Notes under the pieces: model-generated | Databases searched by the model: none | What the model was told of the DNA's origin: nothing | What the model saw: the letters and a program-made list of their open reading frames with translations, nothing else | Shown here: positions 43,153 to 51,647 of the stretch, in pieces | Layout: each line of letters opens with the position of its first letter | Position numbering within the stretch: position 1 is the stretch's first letter | Program-made: the position numbers and the translations under genes | From: Candidatus Rokuibacteriota bacterium | GTDB lineage: Bacteria > Methylomirabilota > Methylomirabilia > Rokubacteriales > CSP1-6 | DNA length: 64,000 nt | NCBI GenBank assembly: GCA_003221695.1 | Contig: QHSX01000045.1 | Span: forward strand, 1 to 64,000 | Direction: 5' to 3'

Positions 43153-43486
43153 CGTGGAGCGCTGCGACACGACGCTGCCGACCAACGAGATGATGTTCTA
43201 CGTCCGGCGCGACCCGGCGCTTCGGGCGCGCTGGCGCACCGACCTCGCCGGGATCGCGAAGGAGTTCGGCCTGAGCGGCGCAGAGTACGAGGCGATCCGC
43301 GATCGGGACCCGAAGCGGCTCATGGACCTCGGCGTCCACCAGTACTACGTCCCCCAGATCCTGCGCCTGTTCTTCGGCGCCGCCCAGAACGAGAACGCGA
43401 GCGCCGCGCTCCAGTGCTACCGGCGCGCCTTCCCGGAGGAGACGGCGAAGGCGATGGAGCTCCAGGCCCGACTGGAGGGCACGTAG
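43145..43486 (+). CDS. Extradiol dioxygenase small subunit, LigA type
   Basis: 113 residues, all helical, matching the alpha subunit of protocatechuate 4,5-dioxygenase-type enzymes: NEMMFYVRRDPALRARWRTD, AIAKEFGLSGAEYEAIRDRD-like helix, LMDLGVHQYYVPQILRLFFG near 60-79. The small subunit caps the LigB active site and contributes to substrate binding. Three nt before the LigB gene. Presence of both subunits points to a true ring-cleaving heterodimer. Confidence 0.85.
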   Translation: MGNVERCDTTLPTNEMMFYVRRDPALRARWRTDLAGIAKEFGLSGAEYEAIRDRDPKRLMDLGVHQYYVPQILRLFFGAAQNENASAALQCYRRAFPEETAKAMELQARLEGT

Positions 43487-43489
43487 ACC

Positions 43490-44335
43490 ATGGCGCAGAT
43501 CGTCGCGGCGATGGCGATGACCCACTCCCCCGGGCTCACCGGCTGGTTCACGCGCGCGCCCGAGGCGTACCAGCGGCTCGCCCTCGGCGCCACCGCGGAA
43601 ATGCGGCGCCGCCTCGAGGCCGCGCGCCCGGACGTGCTGGTGATGTTCACCAACGACCATCTCCTCAACTGGCCGATCAACAACATCCCCGAGTACACGG
43701 TCGGGATCGGCGAGGAGCACGTGGGCCCGGCCGACTGGTTCGACGAGTGGCTCGGCATGGAGAAGTACCGCGTCCCCGGCCATCCCGGACTGGCCCGGTG
43801 GATCGTCAACGAGGGGGCGCGCCGGCGTCTGCCGTTCGCCTGGCTGCGCCGGATGCAGTTCGACGACGGGATCTCTGTGCCCACCCACTACCTGAACCCC
43901 GACGCGAGGTTCAGGCTCGTCCCGGTCGGGATGAACTGCACGGTGCCGCCGATCCCGACGCCAGAGCGCGCCCACCAGGTCGGCACCGTGCTCCACGACG
44001 TGCTCCGGGCGTATCCCGGCGACGATCGGATCGCCGTGATCGCAACGGGCGGGCTCTCTCACGAGCCGGGGGGGCCTCGCTACTTCTGGGTGGACGAGGA
44101 GTTCGACCGGTGGTTCCTCGACCTGCTCGCAAAGGGCGATCGTGAGGCGCTGCTCTCCGAGTGCACGCTCGAGCGGATGGAGAAGGCGGGCTCCGGCGGC
44201 ACCGCCGAGCTCATCTCTTGGTTCCTCGTTCTCGCGATGACCCGCGGCCCCGCCGACGTGCTCGCCTACATGCCCGCGGTCGCGTGGCGCTCGGGCACGG
44301 GGATGGTCGCGTGGAGCGCGCTCGCCGGGGACTGA
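43490..44335 (+). CDS. Class III extradiol ring-cleavage dioxygenase, LigB type
   Basis: 281 residues. Predicted Fe(II) ligands His12 (MTHSPG) and His57 (FTNDHLLNW) match His12 and His61 of LigB, with a late Glu (GTAELISW near 242) as third ligand; the catalytic acid/base His is in ATGGLSHEPGG near 187. It would cleave a catecholic or hydroxylated N-aromatic ring meta to the hydroxyls using O2. The substrate pocket differs from standard protocatechuate enzymes as far as I can judge, so the natural substrate is unknown. Confidence 0.87.
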   Translation: MAQIVAAMAMTHSPGLTGWFTRAPEAYQRLALGATAEMRRRLEAARPDVLVMFTNDHLLNWPINNIPEYTVGIGEEHVGPADWFDEWLGMEKYRVPGHPGLARWIVNEGARRRLPFAWLRRMQFDDGISVPTHYLNPDARFRLVPVGMNCTVPPIPTPERAHQVGTVLHDVLRAYPGDDRIAVIATGGLSHEPGGPRYFWVDEEFDRWFLDLLAKGDREALLSECTLERMEKAGSGGTAELISWFLVLAMTRGPADVLAYMPAVAWRSGTGMVAWSALAGD

Positions 44336-44355
44336 CGCTCCCCGCCTCTCGACCG

Positions 44356-45306
44356 ATGCCCACCACGCATGCCCTGGACGACCGGACGGTCCACTACGAG
44401 TGGAACAACGCGCTCGCGCCGCGGCTCGAGATCGAGCCGGGCGACACCGTCGTCTTCGACACGCGCGACGCGGCGGACGGCCACTACCGGGCCACCTCGT
44501 CGCACGCCGACGTGCTTGCCCGCGGTCCGTTCCGCGGCCACCCCCTGACGGGGCCCGTCAGGGTCAAGGGGGCGCGGCCCGGCGACGCGCTGGTGGTCGA
44601 GATCGTGCGGGTCGAGCCGCGGGCCTCCTTCGGCTGGACCGCCATCCGACCGGGGCGCGGCCTCCTGCCCGAGGGCGAGTTCCCCAAGCCGTTCCTGCAG
44701 CTCTGGGATCTCGCCGACACCGCCCACGCGCGCATGGGCCACGGGATCGCCGTGCCGATCGAGCCGTTCCCCGGTGTGATGGGCACCGCGCTGGACGTCC
44801 CCGGTGGTCACAGCACCATGCCGCCGCGGAAGAACGGCGGCAACATGGACATCAAGCAGCTCGTCGCCGGCACGACCCTCTACCTGCCGGTCTGGGTGGA
44901 TGGCGCCCTGTTCAGTATCGGGGACGGGCACGCGGCGCAGGGCGACGGCGAGGTCTGCGTGACCGCCGTCGAGATGATGGCGCGGGTCACGCTCCGGTTC
45001 GGCCTCGAGCCGGGACGCCACCTGAAGGAGCCGCAGCTCAGGACGCGCGGGCCCCTCGCGGCCGGCACGAATCGCGGACCGTACTTCGCGACGACGGCGC
45101 ACGGCCCCGATCTCTTTGCCGCCGCGCAGCAGGCCGTCCGCTACATGATCGACCACCTGGTGGCCGAGCGCGGGCTCGCGCGCGAGGAGGCGTACATCGT
45201 CTCGAGCGTCGCCGTCGACCTCAAGATCAGCGAGATCGTGGACACGCCCAACTGGATCGTCTCCGCGTTTCTCCCCGAGTGCATCTTCGCGCCGTCGATC
45301 CGATGA
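44356..45306 (+). CDS. Acetamidase/formamidase family protein
   Basis: 316 residues from ATG 44356; an upstream in-frame start would run back into the dioxygenase gene. FmdA_AmdA features: LEIEPGDTVVFDTRDAADG, HPLTGPVRVKGARPGDALVV near 62, GHSTMPPRKNGGNMDIKQL near 152 (metal/active-site region), LFSIGDGHAAQGDGEVCVTA near 182. Hydrolyses short amides or formamides, releasing ammonia. In this operon it is a good candidate to deaminate or deformylate a ring-cleavage product. Overlaps the next gene by 4 bp. Confidence 0.88.
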   Translation: MPTTHALDDRTVHYEWNNALAPRLEIEPGDTVVFDTRDAADGHYRATSSHADVLARGPFRGHPLTGPVRVKGARPGDALVVEIVRVEPRASFGWTAIRPGRGLLPEGEFPKPFLQLWDLADTAHARMGHGIAVPIEPFPGVMGTALDVPGGHSTMPPRKNGGNMDIKQLVAGTTLYLPVWVDGALFSIGDGHAAQGDGEVCVTAVEMMARVTLRFGLEPGRHLKEPQLRTRGPLAAGTNRGPYFATTAHGPDLFAAAQQAVRYMIDHLVAERGLAREEAYIVSSVAVDLKISEIVDTPNWIVSAFLPECIFAPSIR

Positions 45307-46082
45307 TGCTCGATCGCCTGGATCACCTGGTCCTGACCGTCCGCGACCCCGCAGCGACGTGCAACTTCTACCGCGGGGTCCTCGGCATGGAGATAGTGAC
45401 CTACGGCCAGGGGCGCGTCGCGCTGCGCTTCGGATCGCAGAAAATCAACCTGCACCCGGCCGGGCGGGAGTTCGAGCCGAAGGCCGAGCGGCCGACCCCC
45501 GGATCGGGCGACCTGTGCTTTCTGACGGATGAGCCTCTGGAGGCGTGGAGCACCCGTCTCGCCGAGCACGGCGTCCCGCTGCTCGAGGGCCCCGTCAAGC
45601 GGACGGGCGCGCTGGGCCCGATCGAGTCGATCTATCTGCGCGACCCCGACGGCAATCTGCTCGAGATCGCCCGCCGACTCGAGGCCGCCGGCGACGCGCT
45701 CGCGCCGTTGCGCGAGTGGCTCCGCGCGCTCCAGGCATGCGTCCGGGCCCGCGACTTCGACGGGGGACGGCGCCTGTGCGCGCCCGACGTGATCGCCTTC
45801 GGCACGGTCGCCGACTTCGTCGAGGGCGTGGACCGGGTCATGGAGCGCCAGTGGCGGCGCGTCTGGCCGACCATTCGCGACTTCACGATCCGGATCGACG
45901 AGGCGCGCGGCGCGGTCCGGGAGGACCACGCCTGGGTTGCGGCGCCGTGGGACTCACAGGGCGTCCGCCCCGACGGCACGACGTTCGCTCGGCCGGGGCG
46001 GCTCACGATCGCCCTCGTGAGAGACGCGGACCGGTGGCTCGCCGTGCACACCCACTTCTCGCTCACACCGTCACCGACGTGA
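45303..46082 (+). CDS. VOC (glyoxalase/bleomycin-resistance) domain fused to an NTF2/SnoaL-like domain
   Basis: 259 residues from ATG 45303. Residues 1-130: VOC fold with LDHLVLTVRDPAATCNFYRG, YGQGRVALRFGSQKINLH and IYLRDPDGNLLEIAR, retaining likely His and Glu metal ligands. Residues 140-259: SnoaL/NTF2-type cone (WLRALQACVRARDFDGGRRL, VTIRI-like strands, RDADRWLAVHTHFSL), typical of small lyases/isomerases. The fusion suggests isomerisation or further cleavage of the product made by the dioxygenase upstream. Confidence 0.83.
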   Translation: MMLDRLDHLVLTVRDPAATCNFYRGVLGMEIVTYGQGRVALRFGSQKINLHPAGREFEPKAERPTPGSGDLCFLTDEPLEAWSTRLAEHGVPLLEGPVKRTGALGPIESIYLRDPDGNLLEIARRLEAAGDALAPLREWLRALQACVRARDFDGGRRLCAPDVIAFGTVADFVEGVDRVMERQWRRVWPTIRDFTIRIDEARGAVREDHAWVAAPWDSQGVRPDGTTFARPGRLTIALVRDADRWLAVHTHFSLTPSPT

Positions 46083-46113
46083 ACCCCTGAGCTCGAACCC
46101 GGAGGAGGGCACG

Positions 46114-46950
46114 ATGCACATCGGCGTCTGCATGTTCAACACCGACTACGCGATCCGGATCGAGGAGCTGGCCCGCGCGGCCGAGGAGCGCCGCTTCGAA
46201 TCACTCTTCGTTCCCGAGCACACCCACATCCCCGCGAGCCGCCGCACCCCGTTCCCCAGCGGGGGCGAGCTGCCGCGCGAATACTCCCACACCCTCGACC
46301 CGTTCGTCGCGCTGGCCCATGCCGCAGCGGTCACGACCCGGATCCGGCTCGGCACGGGCATCTGCCTCGTCATCGAGCGGGACACGATCACGACCGCCAA
46401 GGAGGTGGCGAGCGTCGACTTCGTCTCCAACGGGCGCTTCCTCTTCGGGATCGGCGGCGGCTGGAACGTCGAGGAGATGGAAAACCACTCCACCGACCCC
46501 AAGACACGCTTCAAGCGGCTCGCCGAGCAGGTGCTCGCGATGAAGCAGATCTGGACGAAGGACACCGCCGAGTTCCACGGGAAGTTCGTGAGCTTCGACC
46601 CGATCTGGATGTGGCCCAAGCCCGTGCAGAAGCCCCACCCGCCGATCCTCCTCGGCGGCGAGAGCGGTCACACGCTGCAGCGGGTCGTGGACTTCTGCGA
46701 CGGCTGGTTCCCCCGCGGGCGCGCGGGCGACGTGATCTTCACGGGGCTCGCGGACCTCAGGGCGCGCGCGGCCCGCGCGGGGCGCGATATGAAAACGATC
46801 TCCGTCTCCGTCTTCGGCGCCAAGCCAGAGGCGGCCGCGCTCGACCGGCTCGGGGAGGCGGGCGTGACGCGTGCAATTCTCAGGTTGCCGTCGGAGCCAC
46901 GCGACCGGGTGCTGCCGCTCCTGGACCAGTACGCCAAGCTCGTCCGGTGA
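46114..46950 (+). CDS. Luciferase-like F420-dependent oxidoreductase (TIGR03619-like)
   Basis: 278 residues. ERRFESLFVPEHTHIPAS near 30, TTRIRLGTGICLVIERDTIT near 73, GGWNVEEMENHSTDPKTR near 112, PKPVQKPHPPILLGG near 165, DGWFPRG near 195. F420 or FMN TIM-barrel oxidoreductase of the same broad class as the copy in the leftward operon. SD GGAGGAGG precedes the ATG. It overlaps the PPOX reductase gene by 4 bp, consistent with a shared F420 step. Confidence 0.87.
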   Translation: MHIGVCMFNTDYAIRIEELARAAEERRFESLFVPEHTHIPASRRTPFPSGGELPREYSHTLDPFVALAHAAAVTTRIRLGTGICLVIERDTITTAKEVASVDFVSNGRFLFGIGGGWNVEEMENHSTDPKTRFKRLAEQVLAMKQIWTKDTAEFHGKFVSFDPIWMWPKPVQKPHPPILLGGESGHTLQRVVDFCDGWFPRGRAGDVIFTGLADLRARAARAGRDMKTISVSVFGAKPEAAALDRLGEAGVTRAILRLPSEPRDRVLPLLDQYAKLVR

Positions 46951-47384
46951 GCCTGGACCTCCCGGCGTGGGCCGCCGAGCTCCTGTACCAGAGCCGCGTC
47001 GCGCGGCTCGGCACGGCGGACCGCGCCGGGCGGCCGCTCGTCGTCCCGGTCTGCTATGCCTTCGACGCGCGCGTCTGCTTTTCGGCGATCGATGCGAAGC
47101 CCAAGCGCGTCGCCGCCCGTGACCTCCGGCGCGTACGCAATATCGAGGAGAACCCCCAGGTCTCGCTCGTCGTGGACCGCTACGATGAGGACTGGTCGCG
47201 GCTCGCCTGGGTGATCGTCGAGGGTCGCGCCGACCTCGTGACCGACGGGCCGGTACGCACGAGGGCCGTGGACCTCTTGCTGGCCAAGTACGCGCAGTAC
47301 CGCGCCATGGGGCTGGACCGGGAGCAGGCGACGGTCATTCGAATAACGCCCGAGCGGGCACTCGCCTGGAGGTACGCCCGCTAG
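46947..47384 (+). CDS. PPOX-class F420-dependent oxidoreductase (TIGR03668-like)
   Basis: 145 residues from GTG 46947 overlapping the upstream stop (GTGA). Split beta-barrel flavin/deazaflavin-binding fold: VARLGTADRAGRPLVVPVCY near 17-36, DAKPKRVAARDLRRVRNIEE near 50, VSLVVDRYDEDWSRLAWV near 77. These fit the TIGR03668 group. Uses F420H2 to reduce an unsaturated bond. Ends 9 bp from the convergent repeat-protein gene. Confidence 0.87.
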   Translation: MSLDLPAWAAELLYQSRVARLGTADRAGRPLVVPVCYAFDARVCFSAIDAKPKRVAARDLRRVRNIEENPQVSLVVDRYDEDWSRLAWVIVEGRADLVTDGPVRTRAVDLLLAKYAQYRAMGLDREQATVIRITPERALAWRYAR

Positions 47385-47393
47385 CCGCGTCGC

Positions 47394-49136
47394 TTAACCC
47401 TTCTGGACCTCGAGTCCGTCCGGCGTCACGACCACGGCCGCCTGGCCCGCCTGCCGCATTGCATGAGGCAGCCGCAGCTGGTCGAGGACCCCCCGGATCT
47501 CCGAGTCATGATGCGCGTCGAAGAACTCGAACGCGACCAGCGCCGAATGGCAGACCTTACCCTGGGCGTCCTGCACCTGGAGGACCTGCGCGTTCTGCTG
47601 GTAGTCGAAGAAGTCGTAGATCGTGCACATCGGGAACTCGTGATGCAGGTAGTCGCGCACCGCGGCGATCTTCGCGTCTTGGTCGTTGAGGCGGGGCTTC
47701 TCGGGGAACCTCCCGATCTGCGCCTCGTCGAGTGCGGGCTTGTCGAGAAACTTCCCGATCCGCGCCTCCTCGAGTGCGGGCTTATCGAGAAACTTCCCGA
47801 TCCGCGCGTCATCAAGCGCGGGCTTGTCGAGAAACTTCCCGATCCGCGCCTCCTCGAGTGCGGGCTTCTCGAGGACCTTCCCGATCCGCGCGTCATCAAG
47901 CGCGGGCTTGTCGAGAAACTTCCCGATCCGCGCGTCCTCGAGTGCGGGCTTCTCGAGGACCTTCGCGATCTGCGCCTGGTCGAGTGCGGGCTTCTCGAGG
48001 ACCTTCCCGATCTGCGCCTCGTCGAGCGGGGTCTTCTCAAAGAACTTCCGCCACTGGGGCACCAACTCGCCGTTCGGTGGGAGCTTGACGACGTCGAGCA
48101 AGGCGCGCTGCATGGCGTCGTCGTATCGCCCCGCCCCTCCGTTGCGAGAGGGCCTGGCGTGCGCGCTCGCGGGCTCCTTCTCGGATCCGGCCGTCAGGCT
48201 CGCCGGCTTCGCGGGCGCGGGGACCTCCTCGACCAGACGAGTGTCGAACGTGCCGGCCAGCTTCTCGAGGAGCTTCCGCCACGCGGGGGTCAGCTCGTGA
48301 TCGTCGCCCAGGTCGCCGTCGTGTGCCGCCGTCGGTTGGGACACGACCTCTCGGGGAGGGTGCGTCACCGTCGGGTCCTCGGCGATCGGCATGATCGACG
48401 CCGCGATGGACTCCTGGGACTCGGCCCGCCCTGGCGCGCGCTCGGGTGGAGGCGTCGCCCCCGGCGACGTCAGGAGGCCGAACCACCGGGACTGCGGCGT
48501 GTGCTCGGCGGGCGCGTGCTCCACGCGCCGGGCCGCGGTCTCTGCGTGCTCGACCGCCCTGTGCTCCGCGTGCTCGGCGGCCGGATCCGGCGCCGAGGGC
48601 GGGACATGGCGGCGGAAGACATCGAGATGCCCGGGTGCGACGGGGGGAGGCGCCGACGGCACGGCTCGAGCAGGCTCGCTCGCCGTCCAGTCGACGGGGT
48701 CGAGATAGAACCCGGTGGCGTTATTGACCTCGACGCACCGATATTCGAAGCAGTTCACGGCCGGGAAGGCGAGCAGCCGGATCTTTCTGAGGAACGATTC
48801 GGGCAGCCGCTCGGCGATGAACACGACGCGCGGCGGCCAGCCGTGAGCGCCATCCCCCGCCGGCATCAGACGCCGGACGGACTCCGGATACTCGAGTGTC
48901 CACGCGTAGGCCTCGACCATCCTGAAGAGCGTCGCGTCGTCGCCTGTGAAGCTGAGCGCGATGAGGGCCGGCGTGTTGTGGCGATCCAGGCCGACGAGCT
49001 CGACCGTCGAGCGGCCGAAGTTGGCGGTGGTGGAGAGGACGCGGAATCCAGCCTCCACTGCCTCAGCGTTCTCAGCAACGAGCTCCTGCAGCTGGGACAG
49101 GTCCTTGACTTCGTGCTTTCTGAATGTCAGCTTCAT
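47394..49136 (-). CDS. Unrecognised repeat protein (eight 14-residue repeats)
   Basis: 580 residues. Residues 1-150 form an alpha/beta domain (VLSTTANFGRSTVELVGLDR, ALIALSFTGDDATLFRMVEA, RVVFIAERLPESFLRKIRLL) whose strand order recalls a PD-(D/E)XK nuclease-like fold, but the catalytic E-x-K is not visible (ALSF instead). A low-complexity Pro/Ala/Glu/His linker spans about 150-330. Residues 367-478 are eight repeats of consensus [ED]KPAL[DE][DE]A[RQ]IGK[FV]L, then a degenerate ninth. A final globular part (VRDYLHHEFPMCTIYDFFDY) ends the protein. No signal peptide. Function unknown; the repeats would form an amphipathic rod or solenoid. Confidence 0.75.
   Translation of the reverse strand: MKLTFRKHEVKDLSQLQELVAENAEAVEAGFRVLSTTANFGRSTVELVGLDRHNTPALIALSFTGDDATLFRMVEAYAWTLEYPESVRRLMPAGDGAHGWPPRVVFIAERLPESFLRKIRLLAFPAVNCFEYRCVEVNNATGFYLDPVDWTASEPARAVPSAPPPVAPGHLDVFRRHVPPSAPDPAAEHAEHRAVEHAETAARRVEHAPAEHTPQSRWFGLLTSPGATPPPERAPGRAESQESIAASIMPIAEDPTVTHPPREVVSQPTAAHDGDLGDDHELTPAWRKLLEKLAGTFDTRLVEEVPAPAKPASLTAGSEKEPASAHARPSRNGGAGRYDDAMQRALLDVVKLPPNGELVPQWRKFFEKTPLDEAQIGKVLEKPALDQAQIAKVLEKPALEDARIGKFLDKPALDDARIGKVLEKPALEEARIGKFLDKPALDDARIGKFLDKPALEEARIGKFLDKPALDEAQIGRFPEKPRLNDQDAKIAAVRDYLHHEFPMCTIYDFFDYQQNAQVLQVQDAQGKVCHSALVAFEFFDAHHDSEIRGVLDQLRLPHAMRQAGQAAVVVTPDGLEVQKG
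47703..48038 (-). repeat. Eight 42-bp coding tandem repeats
   Basis: Period 42 bp, in frame, inside the repeat-protein gene. Each unit contains a variant of AAGCCCGCACTCGA on the minus strand. Neighbouring units are nearly identical, alternating two subtypes (ARIGKFLD and ARIGKVLE), which suggests recent unequal duplication. Confidence 0.85.
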
Positions 49137-49402
49137 CCGGACACTAGCCGAGCAACCGGTGTGCCAGTGGTAAAGGTCTACTCCGGCCTGCTGAATCAGT
49201 GGGTTAAGGCTAGGCGAACGGTTCGGGAGCCGTCATGGGATGGTCAGAGTGGCACTCGTGAGCTGGACGGCTGTCACCGGGCCAGACGTCAGGTAGCGGC
49301 TAGAAATTGGCCGGTGTCGCGGGCGATCAAGATCTAGGCACGTCGGCTGGTGCCTTAGCGGAGAACAGTGGCGTAAGCTATTGACTTGAGAACGAAAGAG
49401 AG

Positions 49403-50557
49403 ATGACTTCCGACTCGAGGACGGTGGCACCCGGATTGCTCCAGATTCAGGACGGCAGCGTCCGAGCTCCAGGGTCGGCGCTGCGAACAATGGCCACTGA
49501 GACCATGTCGCTTGCGATTAATCTCACCGAGGCGTTCCGCGACCTCGTGCAGATCGGCATTGCCCTCACGAGCGAGCGGGACCTCTCGACGCTGCTGCAC
49601 CGGATCCTGACCGAGGCGCGTCGCTTCACGCGCGCGGAGGCGGGCACGCTCTTCCTGCGCGAGAACGACGAGCTCCATTTCGCCGTCGTCCAGAACGAGC
49701 GGCTCGCTCGCCGACTCGGCGAGGCGGAGATGCAGCGCCTGTTGCAGTCCGAGCCTCTCAAGCTCTCCGAGTTGAGCTTGGCCGGCCACGTGGCCCTGAT
49801 GGGCGAGATCGTCAACATTCCCGACACCTACACGATCCCGTCGGACCGGCCCTACAGCTTCGATCCCCTCTTCGACGCCCGGTACGACTACAAGACCCGG
49901 TCGGCCCTCGTGGTGCCGCTGCAGGACCCCGCCGGGAACATCTTCGGCGTCCTCGAGCTCATCAACGCCCTCGACGAGAGCGAACGCGTCGTGCCGTTCG
50001 ACCCCGAGTACGAGGGCCTCGTGCGCTCGCTCGCCTCACAAGCCGCCGTCGCGATCCGGAACGCCCGGCTCGAGGACCTCTCGTTCAAGGACGCGCTCAC
50101 GGACGTCTACAACCGGCGCTACTTCATCGTGCGCATGGAAGAGGAGTCCCGCAGGCACCTGCGGTTCGCCGAGCCGGTGTCGCTCGTCCTGCTGGACCTC
50201 GACCGCTTCAAGGACGTGAACGACCGGTTCGGGCACCGCGCGGGCGACGAGGCATTGCGCGAGGTCGCCCAGATCCTGCTCAAGCACTCACGGAACTTCA
50301 CGGTCGTCACCCGGTACGGGGGGGACGAGTTCGCCGTGCTCCTCGTCAACACCCCCAAGCGGGGCGCCGTCGCGTACGCGGAGCGGATCCGCGAGGTCAT
50401 CGCGCAGCACGTCTTCACCTACGGCACGGTCACGGTCAGTCTCGGCGTCGCGAGCCTCCCGGAGGACGCGGCGAGCGGCGACGACCTCGTCGTCGCGGCG
50501 GACAAGGCGATGTACGAGGCGAAGCGCTTGGGCCGGAATCGCGTCGTCGTGGTGTAG
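49403..50557 (+). CDS. GAF-GGDEF diguanylate cyclase, paralogue 1
   Basis: 384 residues from ATG 49403; by comparison with its paralogues the native start may be ATG 49490 or 49505 (MSLAINLTEAF). GAF domain about 45-205, GGDEF domain about 220-384 with DLDRFKDVNDRFGHRAGDEA and the intact active site RYGGDEF near 305. No RxxD inhibitory site precedes it. It should make cyclic-di-GMP in response to a ligand of the GAF domain. First of three tandem copies. The 265 bp upstream shows no gene or clear promoter. Confidence 0.9.
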   Translation: MTSDSRTVAPGLLQIQDGSVRAPGSALRTMATETMSLAINLTEAFRDLVQIGIALTSERDLSTLLHRILTEARRFTRAEAGTLFLRENDELHFAVVQNERLARRLGEAEMQRLLQSEPLKLSELSLAGHVALMGEIVNIPDTYTIPSDRPYSFDPLFDARYDYKTRSALVVPLQDPAGNIFGVLELINALDESERVVPFDPEYEGLVRSLASQAAVAIRNARLEDLSFKDALTDVYNRRYFIVRMEEESRRHLRFAEPVSLVLLDLDRFKDVNDRFGHRAGDEALREVAQILLKHSRNFTVVTRYGGDEFAVLLVNTPKRGAVAYAERIREVIAQHVFTYGTVTVSLGVASLPEDAASGDDLVVAADKAMYEAKRLGRNRVVVV

Positions 50558-50583
50558 GCGCCCTGGAACGTCGGGAGGGCACG

Positions 50584-51639
50584 CTGGCGGAACCCCCAGC
50601 CATCAATCTCACTCAGGCCTTCAAGGAGCTGGTGCAGATCGGGATCACGCTGACCAGCGAGCGCGACCTGAGCGTCCTGCTGGAGCGGATCCTGACCGAG
50701 GCACGACGCTTCACGCGCGCCGAGGCCGGCACGCTGTTCCTCCGCGAGGGTGACCAGCTCCGCTTCGCCGTGGTCCAGAACGACCGGCTGGCGGGAAAGC
50801 TCGGCACCGAGGAGATGAAGCGCCAGTTCGAGGAGCAACCCCTCAACCTCCGCGAGATGAGCCTCGCCGGGCACGTCGCCGTCACGGGCGACATCCTGAA
50901 CCTCTACGACCCTTACGCGATCCCGTCCGACCGGCCGTACAGCTTTGACGGACGGGTGGACGCGCGCATGAACTATCGGACCGAGTCCATTCTGGTCGCG
51001 CCGCTCCAGGGCCCCTCGGGTAACGTCCTCGGCGTGCTCGAGCTGATCAACGCGATGGACGACGGTCGAGTCCTCCCCTTTGACCCCCAGTACGAGCCGC
51101 TCGTGCGCGCCCTCGCCGCGCAGGCTGCGGTCGCGATCCGGAACGCCCGGCTCGAGGACCTGTCGCTCAAGGACGCGCTGACGGACGTGTACAACCGTCG
51201 GTACTTCATGATTCGCCTGGAGGAGGAGTTCAAGCGCCACGCGCGGTTCGGTGAGCCGCTGTCGCTGGTCATGCTCGACGTCGACCACTTCAAGGAGGTC
51301 AACGACCGCTTCGGCCACCGGGCGGGCGACGAGGTGCTCCGCGGGATCGCGGGGCTCCTCCTGAAGCACTCGCGGAGCTTCAGCGTGGTCACCCGGTACG
51401 GAGGCGACGAGTTCGCCATGGTCCTCGTCAACACCCCCAAGGACGGTGCCTTGACCTACGCCGAGCGGATCCGGTCCGTCGTGGCGGAGTACGAGTTCCG
51501 CCACGGCACCGTCACCGTGAGCCTGGGCGCGGCCTCCCTGCCGGAGGACGGCGCCTGCGGCGACGACCTCGTCGTGGCCGCCGACAAGGCGCTCTACGAT
51601 GCAAAGCGGCTGGGGCGGAACCGAGTCGCGCCACTCTGA
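50584..51639 (+). CDS. GAF-GGDEF diguanylate cyclase, paralogue 2 (possible CTG start)
   Basis: 351 residues if translation begins at CTG 50584, which follows SD GGGAGGG by 4 nt and gives LAEPPAINLTQAFKELVQIG, aligning with the start of paralogue 1. The first ordinary start, GTG 50632, would delete a conserved N-terminal helix; AAGGAG precedes it. GAF about 18-170, GGDEF with MLDVDHFKEVNDRFGHRAGD and intact RYGGDEF near 272. Active cyclic-di-GMP synthase expected. 26 nt after paralogue 1 and 8 nt before paralogue 3. Confidence 0.88.
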   Translation: MAEPPAINLTQAFKELVQIGITLTSERDLSVLLERILTEARRFTRAEAGTLFLREGDQLRFAVVQNDRLAGKLGTEEMKRQFEEQPLNLREMSLAGHVAVTGDILNLYDPYAIPSDRPYSFDGRVDARMNYRTESILVAPLQGPSGNVLGVLELINAMDDGRVLPFDPQYEPLVRALAAQAAVAIRNARLEDLSLKDALTDVYNRRYFMIRLEEEFKRHARFGEPLSLVMLDVDHFKEVNDRFGHRAGDEVLRGIAGLLLKHSRSFSVVTRYGGDEFAMVLVNTPKDGALTYAERIRSVVAEYEFRHGTVTVSLGAASLPEDGACGDDLVVAADKALYDAKRLGRNRVAPL

Positions 51640-51647
51640 GCGGGGTC

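Noticed and set aside
47703-48038. Regular 42-bp repeats considered as a CRISPR array
   Set aside because: Repeats are contiguous, in frame and coding, with no spacers and no cas genes nearby.
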